A stretch of DNA of 64,000 bases from contig CALJDU010000041.1 of the NCBI GenBank assembly GCA_938024995.1, positions 1-64,000 on the forward strand, read 5' to 3'. Below are positions 39,081 to 48,164 of this stretch, one piece after another (the stretch's first letter is position 1; every line of letters starts with the position of its first letter). Under the pieces are notes generated by a model that saw nothing but the letters and a program-made list of their open reading frames with translations, made no database searches and was not told where the DNA came from. Position numbers and translations under genes: made by a program. Origin of the DNA: an uncultured bacterium (GTDB lineage Bacteria; Myxococcota_A; Polyangia; Polyangiales; Houyiibacteriaceae).

Positions 39081-39182
39081 CGAAACAATGACGCGCATCT
39101 CGCGAACCCATCTCGCGAACCCATCTCGCGAACTAAAAGATGACGCGAACCAAACGATGACGCGAACCAAACGATGACGCGT
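39081..39182 (-). repeat. Tandem/iteron-like repeats, 14- and 17-bp units sharing ttcgcg
   Basis: catctcgcgaaccc repeated about 3x followed by aaacgatgacgcgaacc repeated about 3x, between dnaK and mbnP-like gene. Confidence 0.85.
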
Positions 39183-39192
39183 CGGCGGAGGC

Positions 39193-41046
39193 TTACGCGT
39201 CGTCCGCGGGAGCTTCCGCGTCTTCTGCCTCGTCGTCTGTGCCGTACATCGACTCCGCGATCTTGTATGCGCTGAGCTCCAGCTCTTGGAGCGCGTCACG
39301 AATCCCGACGATGTCGCCGCCTTCGTCAAGCAGCTGCCGGAGCGCGGCGATGTCGGTCTTCACCTCTTCGAGCACGACCTCATCCACCAGGTCCGCGTAC
39401 TCCTCCACCGCGCGCTCGCTCGTATAGAGGAGGCCGTCAGCGGTGTTACGGAGCTCGGCGAACTCGCGCCGCTTGGCGTCGGTGTCCTTGTACTGGTCCG
39501 CGCTCTTGATGATCTCCTCGACCTGTTCTTCGGTCAGACCGCTGCCCGCGACGACGCGGATGTTCTGTTCCTTCTGAGAACCCAGGTCGCGCGCCGTGAC
39601 GTCCATGATGCCGTTGGCGTCGATCGCGAAGGTCACCTCGATCTCGGGGACCCCACGCGGTGCGGGAGGAATCGGCGCGAGCTCAAACTTCGCGAGCGAG
39701 CGGTTGTCCTCGGCCATCTCGCGCTCGCCTTGGAGCACGTGAATGGGGACGAAGGGCTGGTTGTCGAGACTCGTCGTGAAGATGTTGCTCGCGCTCGTCG
39801 GGATCGTCGTGTTCCGCGGAATGATGGTCGTGAACACGCCGCCGCCGGTCTCGACACCCAGGCTGAGCGGCGTGACATCGAGCAGGAGGATCTCTTCGAC
39901 CTCACCGCTGAGCGCCGCGCCCTGAAGCGCCGCGCCGACCGCGACCACCTCGTCGGGATTCACACCCTTGTGCGGGTCGCGACCGAAGTACTCGGCGACT
40001 CGTTTTTGGATGAGCGGCATCCGGGTCTGACCACCGACGAGGAGCACCTCATCAATTTCTTCCTTTTTCACGCCCGCATCGGTCATCGCTTGGCGACACG
40101 GCTCGAGCGTGCGGTCGATCAGCGGCGAGACCAAGATCTCCAGTTCGCTCCGCTTGATGGTCTCTTCGACGTGCTTCGGCTCGCCCTTGACCTGCGCAAT
40201 GAACGGGAGGTTCACCTCGGTCTGGAGCGACGTCGAGAGCTCGTGCTTCGCCTTCTCGGCTTGTTCCTTGAGCCGCTGAAGCGCGACCTTGTCGTCCATC
40301 AAGTTCACGCCGTTCTTCTCTTCGAAGCGACGCGCGAGCTCAGTGACCAAGAGGTTGTCGAAGTCCTCTCCGCCGAGGTGGGTGTCGCCCGAGGTCGACT
40401 TGACGCTGAAGACGCCGTTGCGCAGCTCCAAGATCGAGATATCGAACGTGCCGCCGCCAAGGTCATAGACCGCGACCGTCTTCTTGCCTTCCTTGACGTG
40501 ATCAAAGCCGTACGCGACCGCCGCAGCGGTCGGCTCGTTGATGATTCGCTTGACCTCGAGGCCCGCGATCTTACCGGCCGCTTTGGTGGCCGCGCGCTGA
40601 GCGTCGTCGAAGTAGGCCGGAACCGTGACGACCGCCTCGGTCACCTCTTCGCCAAAGTACGACTCCGCGACTTCTTTCATCGCGGTCAAAATGATCGCGC
40701 TGATCTCGGGCGGTGAGAAGTCTTTGCCTCCGACCGAGACCCAGGCGTCACCGTTCGTGTTCTGAATGACCTTGTACGGGACCTGGTCCTTGTGACGCTC
40801 AACATCATCCGCGTCGAAGGGCTGACCCATCAAGCGCTTGACGGCAAAGATCGTGTTCGTCGGGTTGGTGACGGCCTGACGCTTCGCGACGCTCCCCACC
40901 TGGCGTGAGCCGTCCTTGGTAAACGCGACGACGGAAGGTGTGGTGCGACTGCCTTCCGCGTTCGGGATCACCGTGGGCTCACCATCATCAACGAAGGCGA
41001 CGCATGAGTTGGTGGTCCCGAGGTCAATGCCGATGACCTTGCTCAT
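39193..41046 (-). CDS. dnaK: Chaperone DnaK
   Basis: MSKVIGIDLGTTNSCVAF, IINEPTAAAVAYG, YDLGGGTFDISILE. Confidence 0.97.
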   Translation of the reverse strand: MSKVIGIDLGTTNSCVAFVDDGEPTVIPNAEGSRTTPSVVAFTKDGSRQVGSVAKRQAVTNPTNTIFAVKRLMGQPFDADDVERHKDQVPYKVIQNTNGDAWVSVGGKDFSPPEISAIILTAMKEVAESYFGEEVTEAVVTVPAYFDDAQRAATKAAGKIAGLEVKRIINEPTAAAVAYGFDHVKEGKKTVAVYDLGGGTFDISILELRNGVFSVKSTSGDTHLGGEDFDNLLVTELARRFEEKNGVNLMDDKVALQRLKEQAEKAKHELSTSLQTEVNLPFIAQVKGEPKHVEETIKRSELEILVSPLIDRTLEPCRQAMTDAGVKKEEIDEVLLVGGQTRMPLIQKRVAEYFGRDPHKGVNPDEVVAVGAALQGAALSGEVEEILLLDVTPLSLGVETGGGVFTTIIPRNTTIPTSASNIFTTSLDNQPFVPIHVLQGEREMAEDNRSLAKFELAPIPPAPRGVPEIEVTFAIDANGIMDVTARDLGSQKEQNIRVVAGSGLTEEQVEEIIKSADQYKDTDAKRREFAELRNTADGLLYTSERAVEEYADLVDEVVLEEVKTDIAALRQLLDEGGDIVGIRDALQELELSAYKIAESMYGTDDEAEDAEAPADDA

Positions 41047-41049
41047 GCC

Positions 41050-41712
41050 CTACTCTTCACTCTGCGACGCGTCTGCTTCGCTAGCGGTCTCTGCCTCTTC
41101 AGTCGCGGGGGCAGCCATCGCGACCACGACCATCGCGGCGCGCAGCAAGCGCCCCTCAACGGTGTAACCCGACTGAACCTCGCTCATGATGGTACCGGGA
41201 GGGTGATCGTTGGTCGGCGTCTGCTGAATCGCGTCGTGAACGTTGGGATCGAATGCTTGCCCAACACCGGGCACACGCTCCAGACCAAAGCGACTCGCGA
41301 TGTCATCGAAACCGCGGACGACCATGTGCACGCCTTCCACAACAGCCTGCACATCAGTCGCGGTGCTCGACGCCGCGAGCGCGCGGTGAAGGTTGTCGAT
41401 GAGCGGGAGGAACTCACGGATGGTGTTGTCCCGGGTCCGTCGCTTCTCTTCCTCGAGGTCCCGTCGCGCGCGCTTACGGTAGTTGTCGAAGTCGGCCGCT
41501 TTCCGGAGGAGCTGATCCCGGTACTTGTCGCGTTCTTCCTGAAGCGCGAGTTCGGTGTCCGTTGGCGGCGGGGGCGGGGGCGCGGTGGAGGCGTCGATGA
41601 ACACGACGTCGTCCGCGCCTTCGGCGGCCGGCGGAGCGGCGCTTGTTGGTTCAGAAGGAGTGGACTCTTCCACGCTCGCCTCAGCTGACTCGTTGACTTC
41701 AGGCTCGTTCAT
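41050..41712 (-). CDS. grpE: Nucleotide exchange factor GrpE
   Basis: RKAADFDNYRKRARRDLEEE, VEGVHMVVRGF...HDAIQQTPTNDHPPGTIMSEVQSGYTVEGRLLRAAMVVV. Confidence 0.95.
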   Translation of the reverse strand: MNEPEVNESAEASVEESTPSEPTSAAPPAAEGADDVVFIDASTAPPPPPPTDTELALQEERDKYRDQLLRKAADFDNYRKRARRDLEEEKRRTRDNTIREFLPLIDNLHRALAASSTATDVQAVVEGVHMVVRGFDDIASRFGLERVPGVGQAFDPNVHDAIQQTPTNDHPPGTIMSEVQSGYTVEGRLLRAAMVVVAMAAPATEEAETASEADASQSEE

Positions 41713-41848
41713 GTGACTGGTGAGGGTATACCATTCGGCTCGGCGACGGGAGCTTCTGGATCGGTTTCAACCATCTAAGGTGACCCCAAAAGGCGGCGGT
41801 TGCGCCGAGGTCAGGGACTCAGCGCTCCTTCGCTCTTCATCGAACGGC

Positions 41849-42898
41849 TTAGGTGTCTTCGTCGACGCTGCCGCCACCCAAAAGATCGCTCATCACTTTC
41901 GCGGTGAAGCCCACGAGCGGGACCACTTTCGCGTAGTCCATCCGCGCGGGACCGATCACGCCCAGGGTGCCCGCGGCCGCCCCGGTCTTGGTGTACGTGC
42001 TCGAGATGACGCTGATGTCCTGAACATCTGCGATCCCGGTTTCCGAGCCGATGACGACACGGACGCCCCCTGCCGCGATTGTGTGATCGAGAAGATCCAA
42101 CAGCTCTTCTCGTTGCTCGAACGCGCGAAGGTAGCTCCGCACCTTTTCCACATCCACGAACTCGGGCCGATCAAAGAGCCGACCTTGCCCTTCAATCACC
42201 ACCGCGCCGTCTTCGGTCGGTGAGGTCGCCGCAACATCGAGGAGACGCTTCGCTTGTCGCCGGATACGTTGGTACTCGCCCGCCTCCGACTTCATCTCTT
42301 CGGCGAGCACGTTCCGGATCTCGATCAACGTCCGGCCATCAATCATCTCGGCCAGGAAGTTGTTGAGCTCTTCAAGCGCGGCCGGCTCCACCGCGTCGAC
42401 CGTGATGACGCGGTTCTGCACGGCGCCCGAACGCGTCACCAAGACGACCAAGAGCTGATCGTCACGGAGCGGCATGAAGCGCAGCTGCAGGAGCTGTTCG
42501 TCTTCTGGCTTCGGCGCGGTGACCACGGTCGCGGCGCCCGTCAGCGAGCTCAACAGCTTGCCGGCTTCACGCATGATGTCGTGACCACTGGTGAGGTTCT
42601 GCAGACGCGCCACAACCGCGCTGCGATCTTCAGCGGACACGTCGCGCATCTGCACCAACGCGTCGACGAAGATCCGAAAGCCCTGATCCGTCGGCACGCG
42701 CCCCGCGCTGGTGTGCGGCTGCGCGAGGAAGCCGCTGTCGGTGAGATCCGCGAGCACGTTTCGAATGCTCGCTGGCGAGAGGTTCAGCCCATAACGCTTG
42801 GAGAGCTTGCGCGACCCCACGGGCTCGCCCGTCGCGATGTACTCCGTGATCGCGGCGTACAAGATCCGGCGCGCACGAAAAGTGATCTCTACAGCCAC
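41849..42898 (-). CDS. hrcA: Heat-inducible transcription repressor HrcA
   Basis: ILYAAITEYIATGEPVGSRKLSKRYGLNLSPASIRNVLADL; C-terminal GVIGPARMDYAKVVPLVGFTAKVMSDLL. Confidence 0.96.
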   Translation of the reverse strand: MAVEITFRARRILYAAITEYIATGEPVGSRKLSKRYGLNLSPASIRNVLADLTDSGFLAQPHTSAGRVPTDQGFRIFVDALVQMRDVSAEDRSAVVARLQNLTSGHDIMREAGKLLSSLTGAATVVTAPKPEDEQLLQLRFMPLRDDQLLVVLVTRSGAVQNRVITVDAVEPAALEELNNFLAEMIDGRTLIEIRNVLAEEMKSEAGEYQRIRRQAKRLLDVAATSPTEDGAVVIEGQGRLFDRPEFVDVEKVRSYLRAFEQREELLDLLDHTIAAGGVRVVIGSETGIADVQDISVISSTYTKTGAAAGTLGVIGPARMDYAKVVPLVGFTAKVMSDLLGGGSVDEDT

Positions 42899-42915
42899 GA
42901 TAACAACCCGAATTC

Positions 42916-42944
42916 AGGCTAGTTTTCCCCCCGCGCGCGGTCAA
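42916..42944 (-). promoter_or_regulatory. Candidate promoter of hrcA
   Basis: Minus-strand TTGACC-N17-TAGCCT, preceded by palindrome AACCGG-AC-CCGGTT (42948-42961). Confidence 0.35.
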
Positions 42945-43037
42945 GGGAACCGGACCCGGTTGGCGCCTCTCGCGTAACAGAAAAGAACGTCGAATTCTGG
43001 CTCTGTCGGTGTGAAAGACCGACGATGAGCCTTCGTC

Positions 43038-43325
43038 GTGCGCGTTCCCCACACATACGTCTGGTTGCTGCCGTTTAGCCTGCTGGTGCTCGCGATCGTC
43101 GCGGTGCCGTTGCTGATCTTGGACGACGCTGGGCTCCCGCGCTACCGCGCCCTCCAACGTGAGGTGGAAGAGATCGACGTGCAGAACGCCGAGATCCGCG
43201 AAGAGGTGTATCGCCTGCAGCGTCAGGTCGACGCGCTCAAGACCAATCCGGACGCGATTGAACGGATCGCGCGGGACGAGCTCGGGATGGTTCGCGCGGG
43301 CGAGATCATCTTCCAGTTCGACTGA
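43038..43325 (+). CDS. FtsB/DivIC septum formation initiator-like protein
   Basis: TM helix followed by coiled coil and DAIERIARDELGMVRAGEIIFQF. Confidence 0.85.
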   Translation: MRVPHTYVWLLPFSLLVLAIVAVPLLILDDAGLPRYRALQREVEEIDVQNAEIREEVYRLQRQVDALKTNPDAIERIARDELGMVRAGEIIFQFD

Positions 43326-43392
43326 CGAGGTCGAAGACGAACCTCGGGCACGGCTCGGCACTGCTTCGCGCCCAACGTGGTACATCGGCGCG

Positions 43393-44259
43393 ATGAAGCT
43401 CGAGCTGAAGAAGATCGTGACGCACCCTGGCGGCGCGCACAAAGATGACCTCCTCGGGGTCGCCGTGCTGATCGCGCTCTCCGGGGCGGAGGTGATCCGG
43501 CGCGACCCCACCGAGGAAGAGCTGCGCGATCCGGCGATCGCGGTCGTCGACATCGGCGGCGTCCACGATCCGGAGACGCACTGTTTCGATCACCATCACT
43601 TCCCGCGTGAGCATCCGCCGACCTGCGCCTTGAGCTTGGTGCTCGATCACCTCGGGCTCTATGAAGACGCCAAGCAGTTCTGCGAGTGGCTCGAGCCGGC
43701 CGAGTGGTTCGACTCGCGCGGACCGAAGAAGACCGCGGAGCATCTGGGGGTCGCGCGTTCGGCGATCCCGAAGCTCCTCTCGCCGCTCGACATCACCGCG
43801 CTGCGACGCTTCGCGAGCAAGAGCGAGCTCAAGCCCGGTGACACGCTCTACGAGTTCATGCGCTTCGCGGGCCAAGACCTTCTCGACTACCTGCGGGTCG
43901 CGCGGGAACGCTTGGACGCGATCGCGGCGCAGGTCTCACACGTCGACGTCGACGGCGGCGCGCTTGAGGTCATCTTCCTCCCCCGCACCGATCCGATCAT
44001 GGACGAGCCGAGCAACGCGGTGAAAGCCTACGTACGCACGCTCTCTTCCGATCGCGTCGCGGCGATCATCTACCCGGACCGCCGCGGAGACGGCTACGGG
44101 ATCGCGCGCTACGAAGACCATCCGCGGCTCGACTTCTCCCGAACGAACGACGAGCCCGACGTGCACTTCGCGCACAAGAGCGGCTTCATGTGCAAGACCA
44201 GCGCGACCGAGCTCCCGCGGCTGCTCGCGTTGGTCGAGCAAGCCTTGAGTCCTGCCTGA
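43393..44259 (+). CDS. MYG1-family (UPF0160, DHH-related) metal-dependent hydrolase
   Basis: VTHPGGAHKDDLLGVAVL, VVDIGGVHDPETHCFDHHH, FAHKSGFM. Confidence 0.8.
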   Translation: MKLELKKIVTHPGGAHKDDLLGVAVLIALSGAEVIRRDPTEEELRDPAIAVVDIGGVHDPETHCFDHHHFPREHPPTCALSLVLDHLGLYEDAKQFCEWLEPAEWFDSRGPKKTAEHLGVARSAIPKLLSPLDITALRRFASKSELKPGDTLYEFMRFAGQDLLDYLRVARERLDAIAAQVSHVDVDGGALEVIFLPRTDPIMDEPSNAVKAYVRTLSSDRVAAIIYPDRRGDGYGIARYEDHPRLDFSRTNDEPDVHFAHKSGFMCKTSATELPRLLALVEQALSPA

Positions 44260-44342
44260 GAGAGAGCGGTCCTTCCAAGAACGCACGACGTCAGACGTCG
44301 TGAACACGATCGGAAAGACTCGCCTTCCGCGCCTGCATCAGC

Positions 44343-45392
44343 TCACTCTCGCGTCAGACACAGCGCGCGGCTCTGCCAGTGCACCCCGCCTCGGACGTCA
44401 CGCATCACGAAGAAGAAGTTCACGACTTGGCCGCCCGCCGGGATCTCCTCGACTTCGGGGAGCACCCAGTTCACGTCCGCGGCGCCGCCGTCTTCATCTT
44501 CATCAATGAAGATAAACTGAGATGAGAACACGCCATGTGTCGAGTAGACCGAGATGCGCATGGTCTCTTGTCGCTCCACGGTCTCTGGAGGATCGCCCAC
44601 CTCGGTCATGAACGTCTCGCGGCTGTCTGGTGTCGCGTTGACCACGATCTCGATCTCTTCGTCGGTGCCTCCTGTGTGGACCACATTCGGCAGGGTCGGG
44701 TTCTCCGCACACGTGGTCGGTAGCGCGGGCGCCGCGTCGACCCACGGGACATCGTTGATGGCGACCTCTTGGATCTCCGGGTGGGCGTTCTGGCGACCCA
44801 GATCGAGCGCGACCGTGAGGATCGCGATACGTCCGCGTCCCTCGCCCGCGCATGGGTTGCCGCTCTCAAAGACCCCCTCCAGATCGGTCGAGATGCGCCC
44901 GCCAAAACAGAACGCGCCAAACATCAGGACCTGGTCCTGACCGTCGTCGAGCTCGGTCGGGATGGTGAGCGGGAGCTCGATCTCTCCGTTGGCGGGAACG
45001 GTAGGAGGGTTGATCCCGAACGCGAACGGTTCGCCTTCGCATTGACCTGGACCGAACGCGGTCCCCGCCGGGATGCACGCGAAGTACGCGCTCCCGATCG
45101 GTTCGATCGCGTCGGGACTCGCGACCAACCACCGCGTGGTCACCGCGTCTCCCGGCTGCGGCCAGGACTGCGTCGCGTCTGCGTCCACCTCTGCGCGGAC
45201 GCCAAGGATTCGCGTCTTGTCGATCAGCGAGCCGGGGTCGACCGTGTCTCCGCAGCCGACGCACACCAGCGCCAGCACCACAATCGAAAGCAGAGACTTC
45301 CTTCCGCACAAGCGCTCAGGTGCGGGTTCCGGAGCGACACGGAGAACTCGTGGCGATGGCGCCGACGGTGCGGAACACAAGATGCGGCTCAC
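44343..45392 (-). CDS. Predicted lipoprotein encoded with TonB-dependent receptor
   Basis: LALVCVGCG lipobox; start overlaps receptor stop by 4 nt. Confidence 0.65.
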   Translation of the reverse strand: MSRILCSAPSAPSPRVLRVAPEPAPERLCGRKSLLSIVVLALVCVGCGDTVDPGSLIDKTRILGVRAEVDADATQSWPQPGDAVTTRWLVASPDAIEPIGSAYFACIPAGTAFGPGQCEGEPFAFGINPPTVPANGEIELPLTIPTELDDGQDQVLMFGAFCFGGRISTDLEGVFESGNPCAGEGRGRIAILTVALDLGRQNAHPEIQEVAINDVPWVDAAPALPTTCAENPTLPNVVHTGGTDEEIEIVVNATPDSRETFMTEVGDPPETVERQETMRISVYSTHGVFSSQFIFIDEDEDGGAADVNWVLPEVEEIPAGGQVVNFFFVMRDVRGGVHWQSRALCLTRE

Positions 45393-48079
45393 AATTCACC
45401 TCGGATCCCGATCGCGGGAATGATGGGCAAGCCCGGGACCGGGACGCTCTCGCTGTAGTCGTAGTTGTAGAGGATGGCTTCCTGGTTCGCGCGGTTGTAG
45501 ACGTTCTGGATGTCCAAGAAGAAGGCCAGCTTCCAGGCATCGAACTGCCAGGTCTTCTGAACGCGCAGGTCCAACCGGTTGAAGAGCGGGTTGCGGATAC
45601 TGTTCACCGCGCCGTTGAACGGGAAGAAGGTCCCGTCGTTCGCGTTGAGCAAGCCGCCCGTAACAGGCGTGGTCGGGTTGCCCGAGACGAGTCGCAATGT
45701 ACCGCCCACTTCCCAACCGCGCGGGAGCTTGTAGACCATCGCCAGCGTAAAGATGTGCGTCTGGTCGAAGTCGAAGAGGCGGAACTCTTGCCCGGGCAGG
45801 TCGCGGCGTTCGCTCCGCGACACGGTGTAGCTGAGGTAGCCGAAGAAGTTGCGACCGACGGGGTCGATCTTGCCGCTGATCTCCGCGCCGTAGATCCGCC
45901 CGATGCCTTGGTTGGTGAAGACCGGATCGATCCCGCCCGGCGTGCCGACGACGCGGTCCCAGAGGTACTTGTAGAAGCCGTCCACCCCGAAGCGGATTCC
46001 GTCGGCGACCTGCCAGTCGAACCCGATCGTGCTGTGCACCGAATGGATGGGGGTGAGGTTGGGGTTACCAAGCCCTTCGGCGCTCTCTTGGAACTCCGGC
46101 GGCTGACTGTATTGGCCGAGGCCGAACTTGAGCCGGAAGTCGTCGGTCACGTTCCACAAGACGCTGAGGCGCGGGTTGATCGTGAACGCCTCGATCTCGC
46201 GGTAGTAGTCGAGCCGCACGCCGCCGATGATCTTGACGCCACCGTGCGCGGCCACTTCGGCTTCCACGTACGCGGAGGGGCGGTAGGCGCGGTCTGTCGC
46301 GCTGAAGTATGTGAGCTCTTCGGCGGACAGCGGACCGTCGTCGGGCGTGCCTTCCTGTTGCCTCACGGGAGGACCGACGAAGTCCAAGGTGAAGGGCGTG
46401 TACTGAATGTCCATGCCCATGCGGAGCTTGATGCGCTCGTGCACCTGGCCGTTCACTTCCGCGCGTCCCTGGAACTGCACGAAGAGCGCGTCGAACCCGA
46501 GCTCGTCGCCGAGCCCAAACTCGAGCTGAATGGGCCCGCCGCTCAGCTCAAGGTTCATGTCCCACTGCGCGTTGATCTGTCGCTTCCAGGCGAGCTGGAA
46601 GATGTTGAAGCGCGTCGTGATCCCGAGGTCGCCTTGGATGCCCGGGTCGTCCCCGAGCGCGTCATCGATCACGATCTCGAAGCGGTCTTGGCTGCCGTAG
46701 AAGTTGAAGCGAACGCGGTCGCGGTCGGTGGGCGTCCAGGTCGTGAAGAGCTGGTAGTCGTAGTAGGCGGGCGCCGCGGTGATGGTGAAGAGGTCCGCGG
46801 GGATGACCTGCGAAAACACCACGTCGATCAAGCTGCGGCGCACGCCCATCGCCATGCTGAAGTTCTCGGTGACGGGGAACTCCGCCATCAGCGACATGTC
46901 GATCACGCCAAACTCGGCGACGCCGTGAAAACCGTCCGTCGCGGGGTCTCGGGTGATGACCTCCAGGATGCCGCCGATCTTCCGGCCGTAGCGCGCGCTG
47001 AAGTTACCGGGCACGAAGTCGATCTGCTGGAGCAAGCGCGAGTTGATGAAGCTGGTCAGACCACCGAAGTGATAGAGCAGCGGCACCGGCGTGCTGTCCA
47101 AGAAGACCTGGCTGTCGTTGGGCGCGCTGCCTCGAATGATGACCGCGCCACCACCAAAGGGAGGACGCGCGACGCCGGGGAGAAGCTCGACCGCGCGCAA
47201 GGCGTCGCCGCGGGTGCCCGGGATCCGTGTCAGCTCTTCGCGACGGATCACGCGGCGGGTCACTTCGCGGGGGGGCGGATCGATCACCGCCGTCGCGCCG
47301 AACACGTCCTCGTCATCACCGGCGTCGAGGATGGTCATTCGGTAGACCACCGCGGTCACCTCGTTCTCCGACACCTCTTCGTTCTGTGTTTGCTCGCCGT
47401 GCTCTTCGGTCACGACGCGGAGCGAGTAGGTCCCGGGCGGCAGATCGGTGAAAGAAAACGCGCCGTCTTCCCCCGTCACCGCGCGCTGGGCCACGCTCTC
47501 ATCGGGCGACGTCACGATCACCTCGGCGCCTTCGATCGCGACATCTCCGTCGACGTCGAGGACGCGACCTTCGAGCGCGCCGGGATCCGGCACCTCGGGC
47601 TCATCGGGCGGCGGCGGATCGGGCTCCGCGATCGTCATCTCGAAGACGTAGCGATAGCGGATCCGCGCGGGGATGGGCTCGCCATCACTCGTCGCGGGCG
47701 AGAAGCGGAACTGGCGACCTGCCGCGAGGGCGGCCTCGTCAAAACCATTGCCGACCGGCGCGGCGACAGAGGCCTCCGAGACGTTGCCCTCGATGTCGAT
47801 CGTGAGGATCAGGTCGACCGTCGCGGTCAGACCCTCGGCGGCAGCTTCCGCGGGGTACTCCGCTTCCACGAAGTCGGTGAGGACGGGCGCGACGAGAACA
47901 GGCGCCTGCTCTTCCTCGCCTTCCTCGGGTGACGCATCCCCTCCTGCGGCGCCATCTTGCGGCGCTTCCTCATCACCTGACTGCGCAGCCTCATCACCTG
48001 ACTGCGCAGCGGCAGGCGAGGCGAGGAAGAGCCCCACGAAAAAAAGAGAAACCAATGGCAGTCGCACGGCGCTGAGCAT
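45389..48079 (-). CDS. TonB-dependent receptor with N-terminal TonB-C-terminal-like domain and CarboxypepD_reg-like domain
   Basis: VLTDFVEAEYPAEAAAEGLTATVDLILTIDIEGNVSEASVAAPVGNGFDEAALAAGRQFRFSPA (TonB CTD-like), GRVLDVDGDVAIEGAEV (CNA-B-like), plug VIIRGSAPNDSQVFLDSTPVPLLYHFGG, barrel. ORF opens to 48142. Confidence 0.88.
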   Translation of the reverse strand: MLSAVRLPLVSLFFVGLFLASPAAAQSGDEAAQSGDEEAPQDGAAGGDASPEEGEEEQAPVLVAPVLTDFVEAEYPAEAAAEGLTATVDLILTIDIEGNVSEASVAAPVGNGFDEAALAAGRQFRFSPATSDGEPIPARIRYRYVFEMTIAEPDPPPPDEPEVPDPGALEGRVLDVDGDVAIEGAEVIVTSPDESVAQRAVTGEDGAFSFTDLPPGTYSLRVVTEEHGEQTQNEEVSENEVTAVVYRMTILDAGDDEDVFGATAVIDPPPREVTRRVIRREELTRIPGTRGDALRAVELLPGVARPPFGGGAVIIRGSAPNDSQVFLDSTPVPLLYHFGGLTSFINSRLLQQIDFVPGNFSARYGRKIGGILEVITRDPATDGFHGVAEFGVIDMSLMAEFPVTENFSMAMGVRRSLIDVVFSQVIPADLFTITAAPAYYDYQLFTTWTPTDRDRVRFNFYGSQDRFEIVIDDALGDDPGIQGDLGITTRFNIFQLAWKRQINAQWDMNLELSGGPIQLEFGLGDELGFDALFVQFQGRAEVNGQVHERIKLRMGMDIQYTPFTLDFVGPPVRQQEGTPDDGPLSAEELTYFSATDRAYRPSAYVEAEVAAHGGVKIIGGVRLDYYREIEAFTINPRLSVLWNVTDDFRLKFGLGQYSQPPEFQESAEGLGNPNLTPIHSVHSTIGFDWQVADGIRFGVDGFYKYLWDRVVGTPGGIDPVFTNQGIGRIYGAEISGKIDPVGRNFFGYLSYTVSRSERRDLPGQEFRLFDFDQTHIFTLAMVYKLPRGWEVGGTLRLVSGNPTTPVTGGLLNANDGTFFPFNGAVNSIRNPLFNRLDLRVQKTWQFDAWKLAFFLDIQNVYNRANQEAILYNYDYSESVPVPGLPIIPAIGIRGEL

Positions 48080-48164
48080 AGGGGGGTTCGTGCTGCGCAA
48101 AAAGTGAAGAAATGTGTCCGTCGGAACTTCGGTCTCACCCATCGAAAGCGTTTAGGCTGACCGG

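Noticed and set aside
39081-39182. Possible CRISPR-like array
   Set aside because: Units of 14-17 bp without unique spacers and no cas genes in the window.
39286-40716. 476-aa plus-strand ORF
   Set aside because: Antisense to dnaK.
42899-43037. CIRCE operator for HrcA
   Set aside because: No GCACTC/GAGTGC inverted repeat seen by eye in this region or upstream of grpE.
45320-47932. 870-aa plus-strand ORF
   Set aside because: Antisense to the TonB-dependent receptor; Arg/Val/Glu-rich composition typical of shadow ORFs in high-GC DNA.
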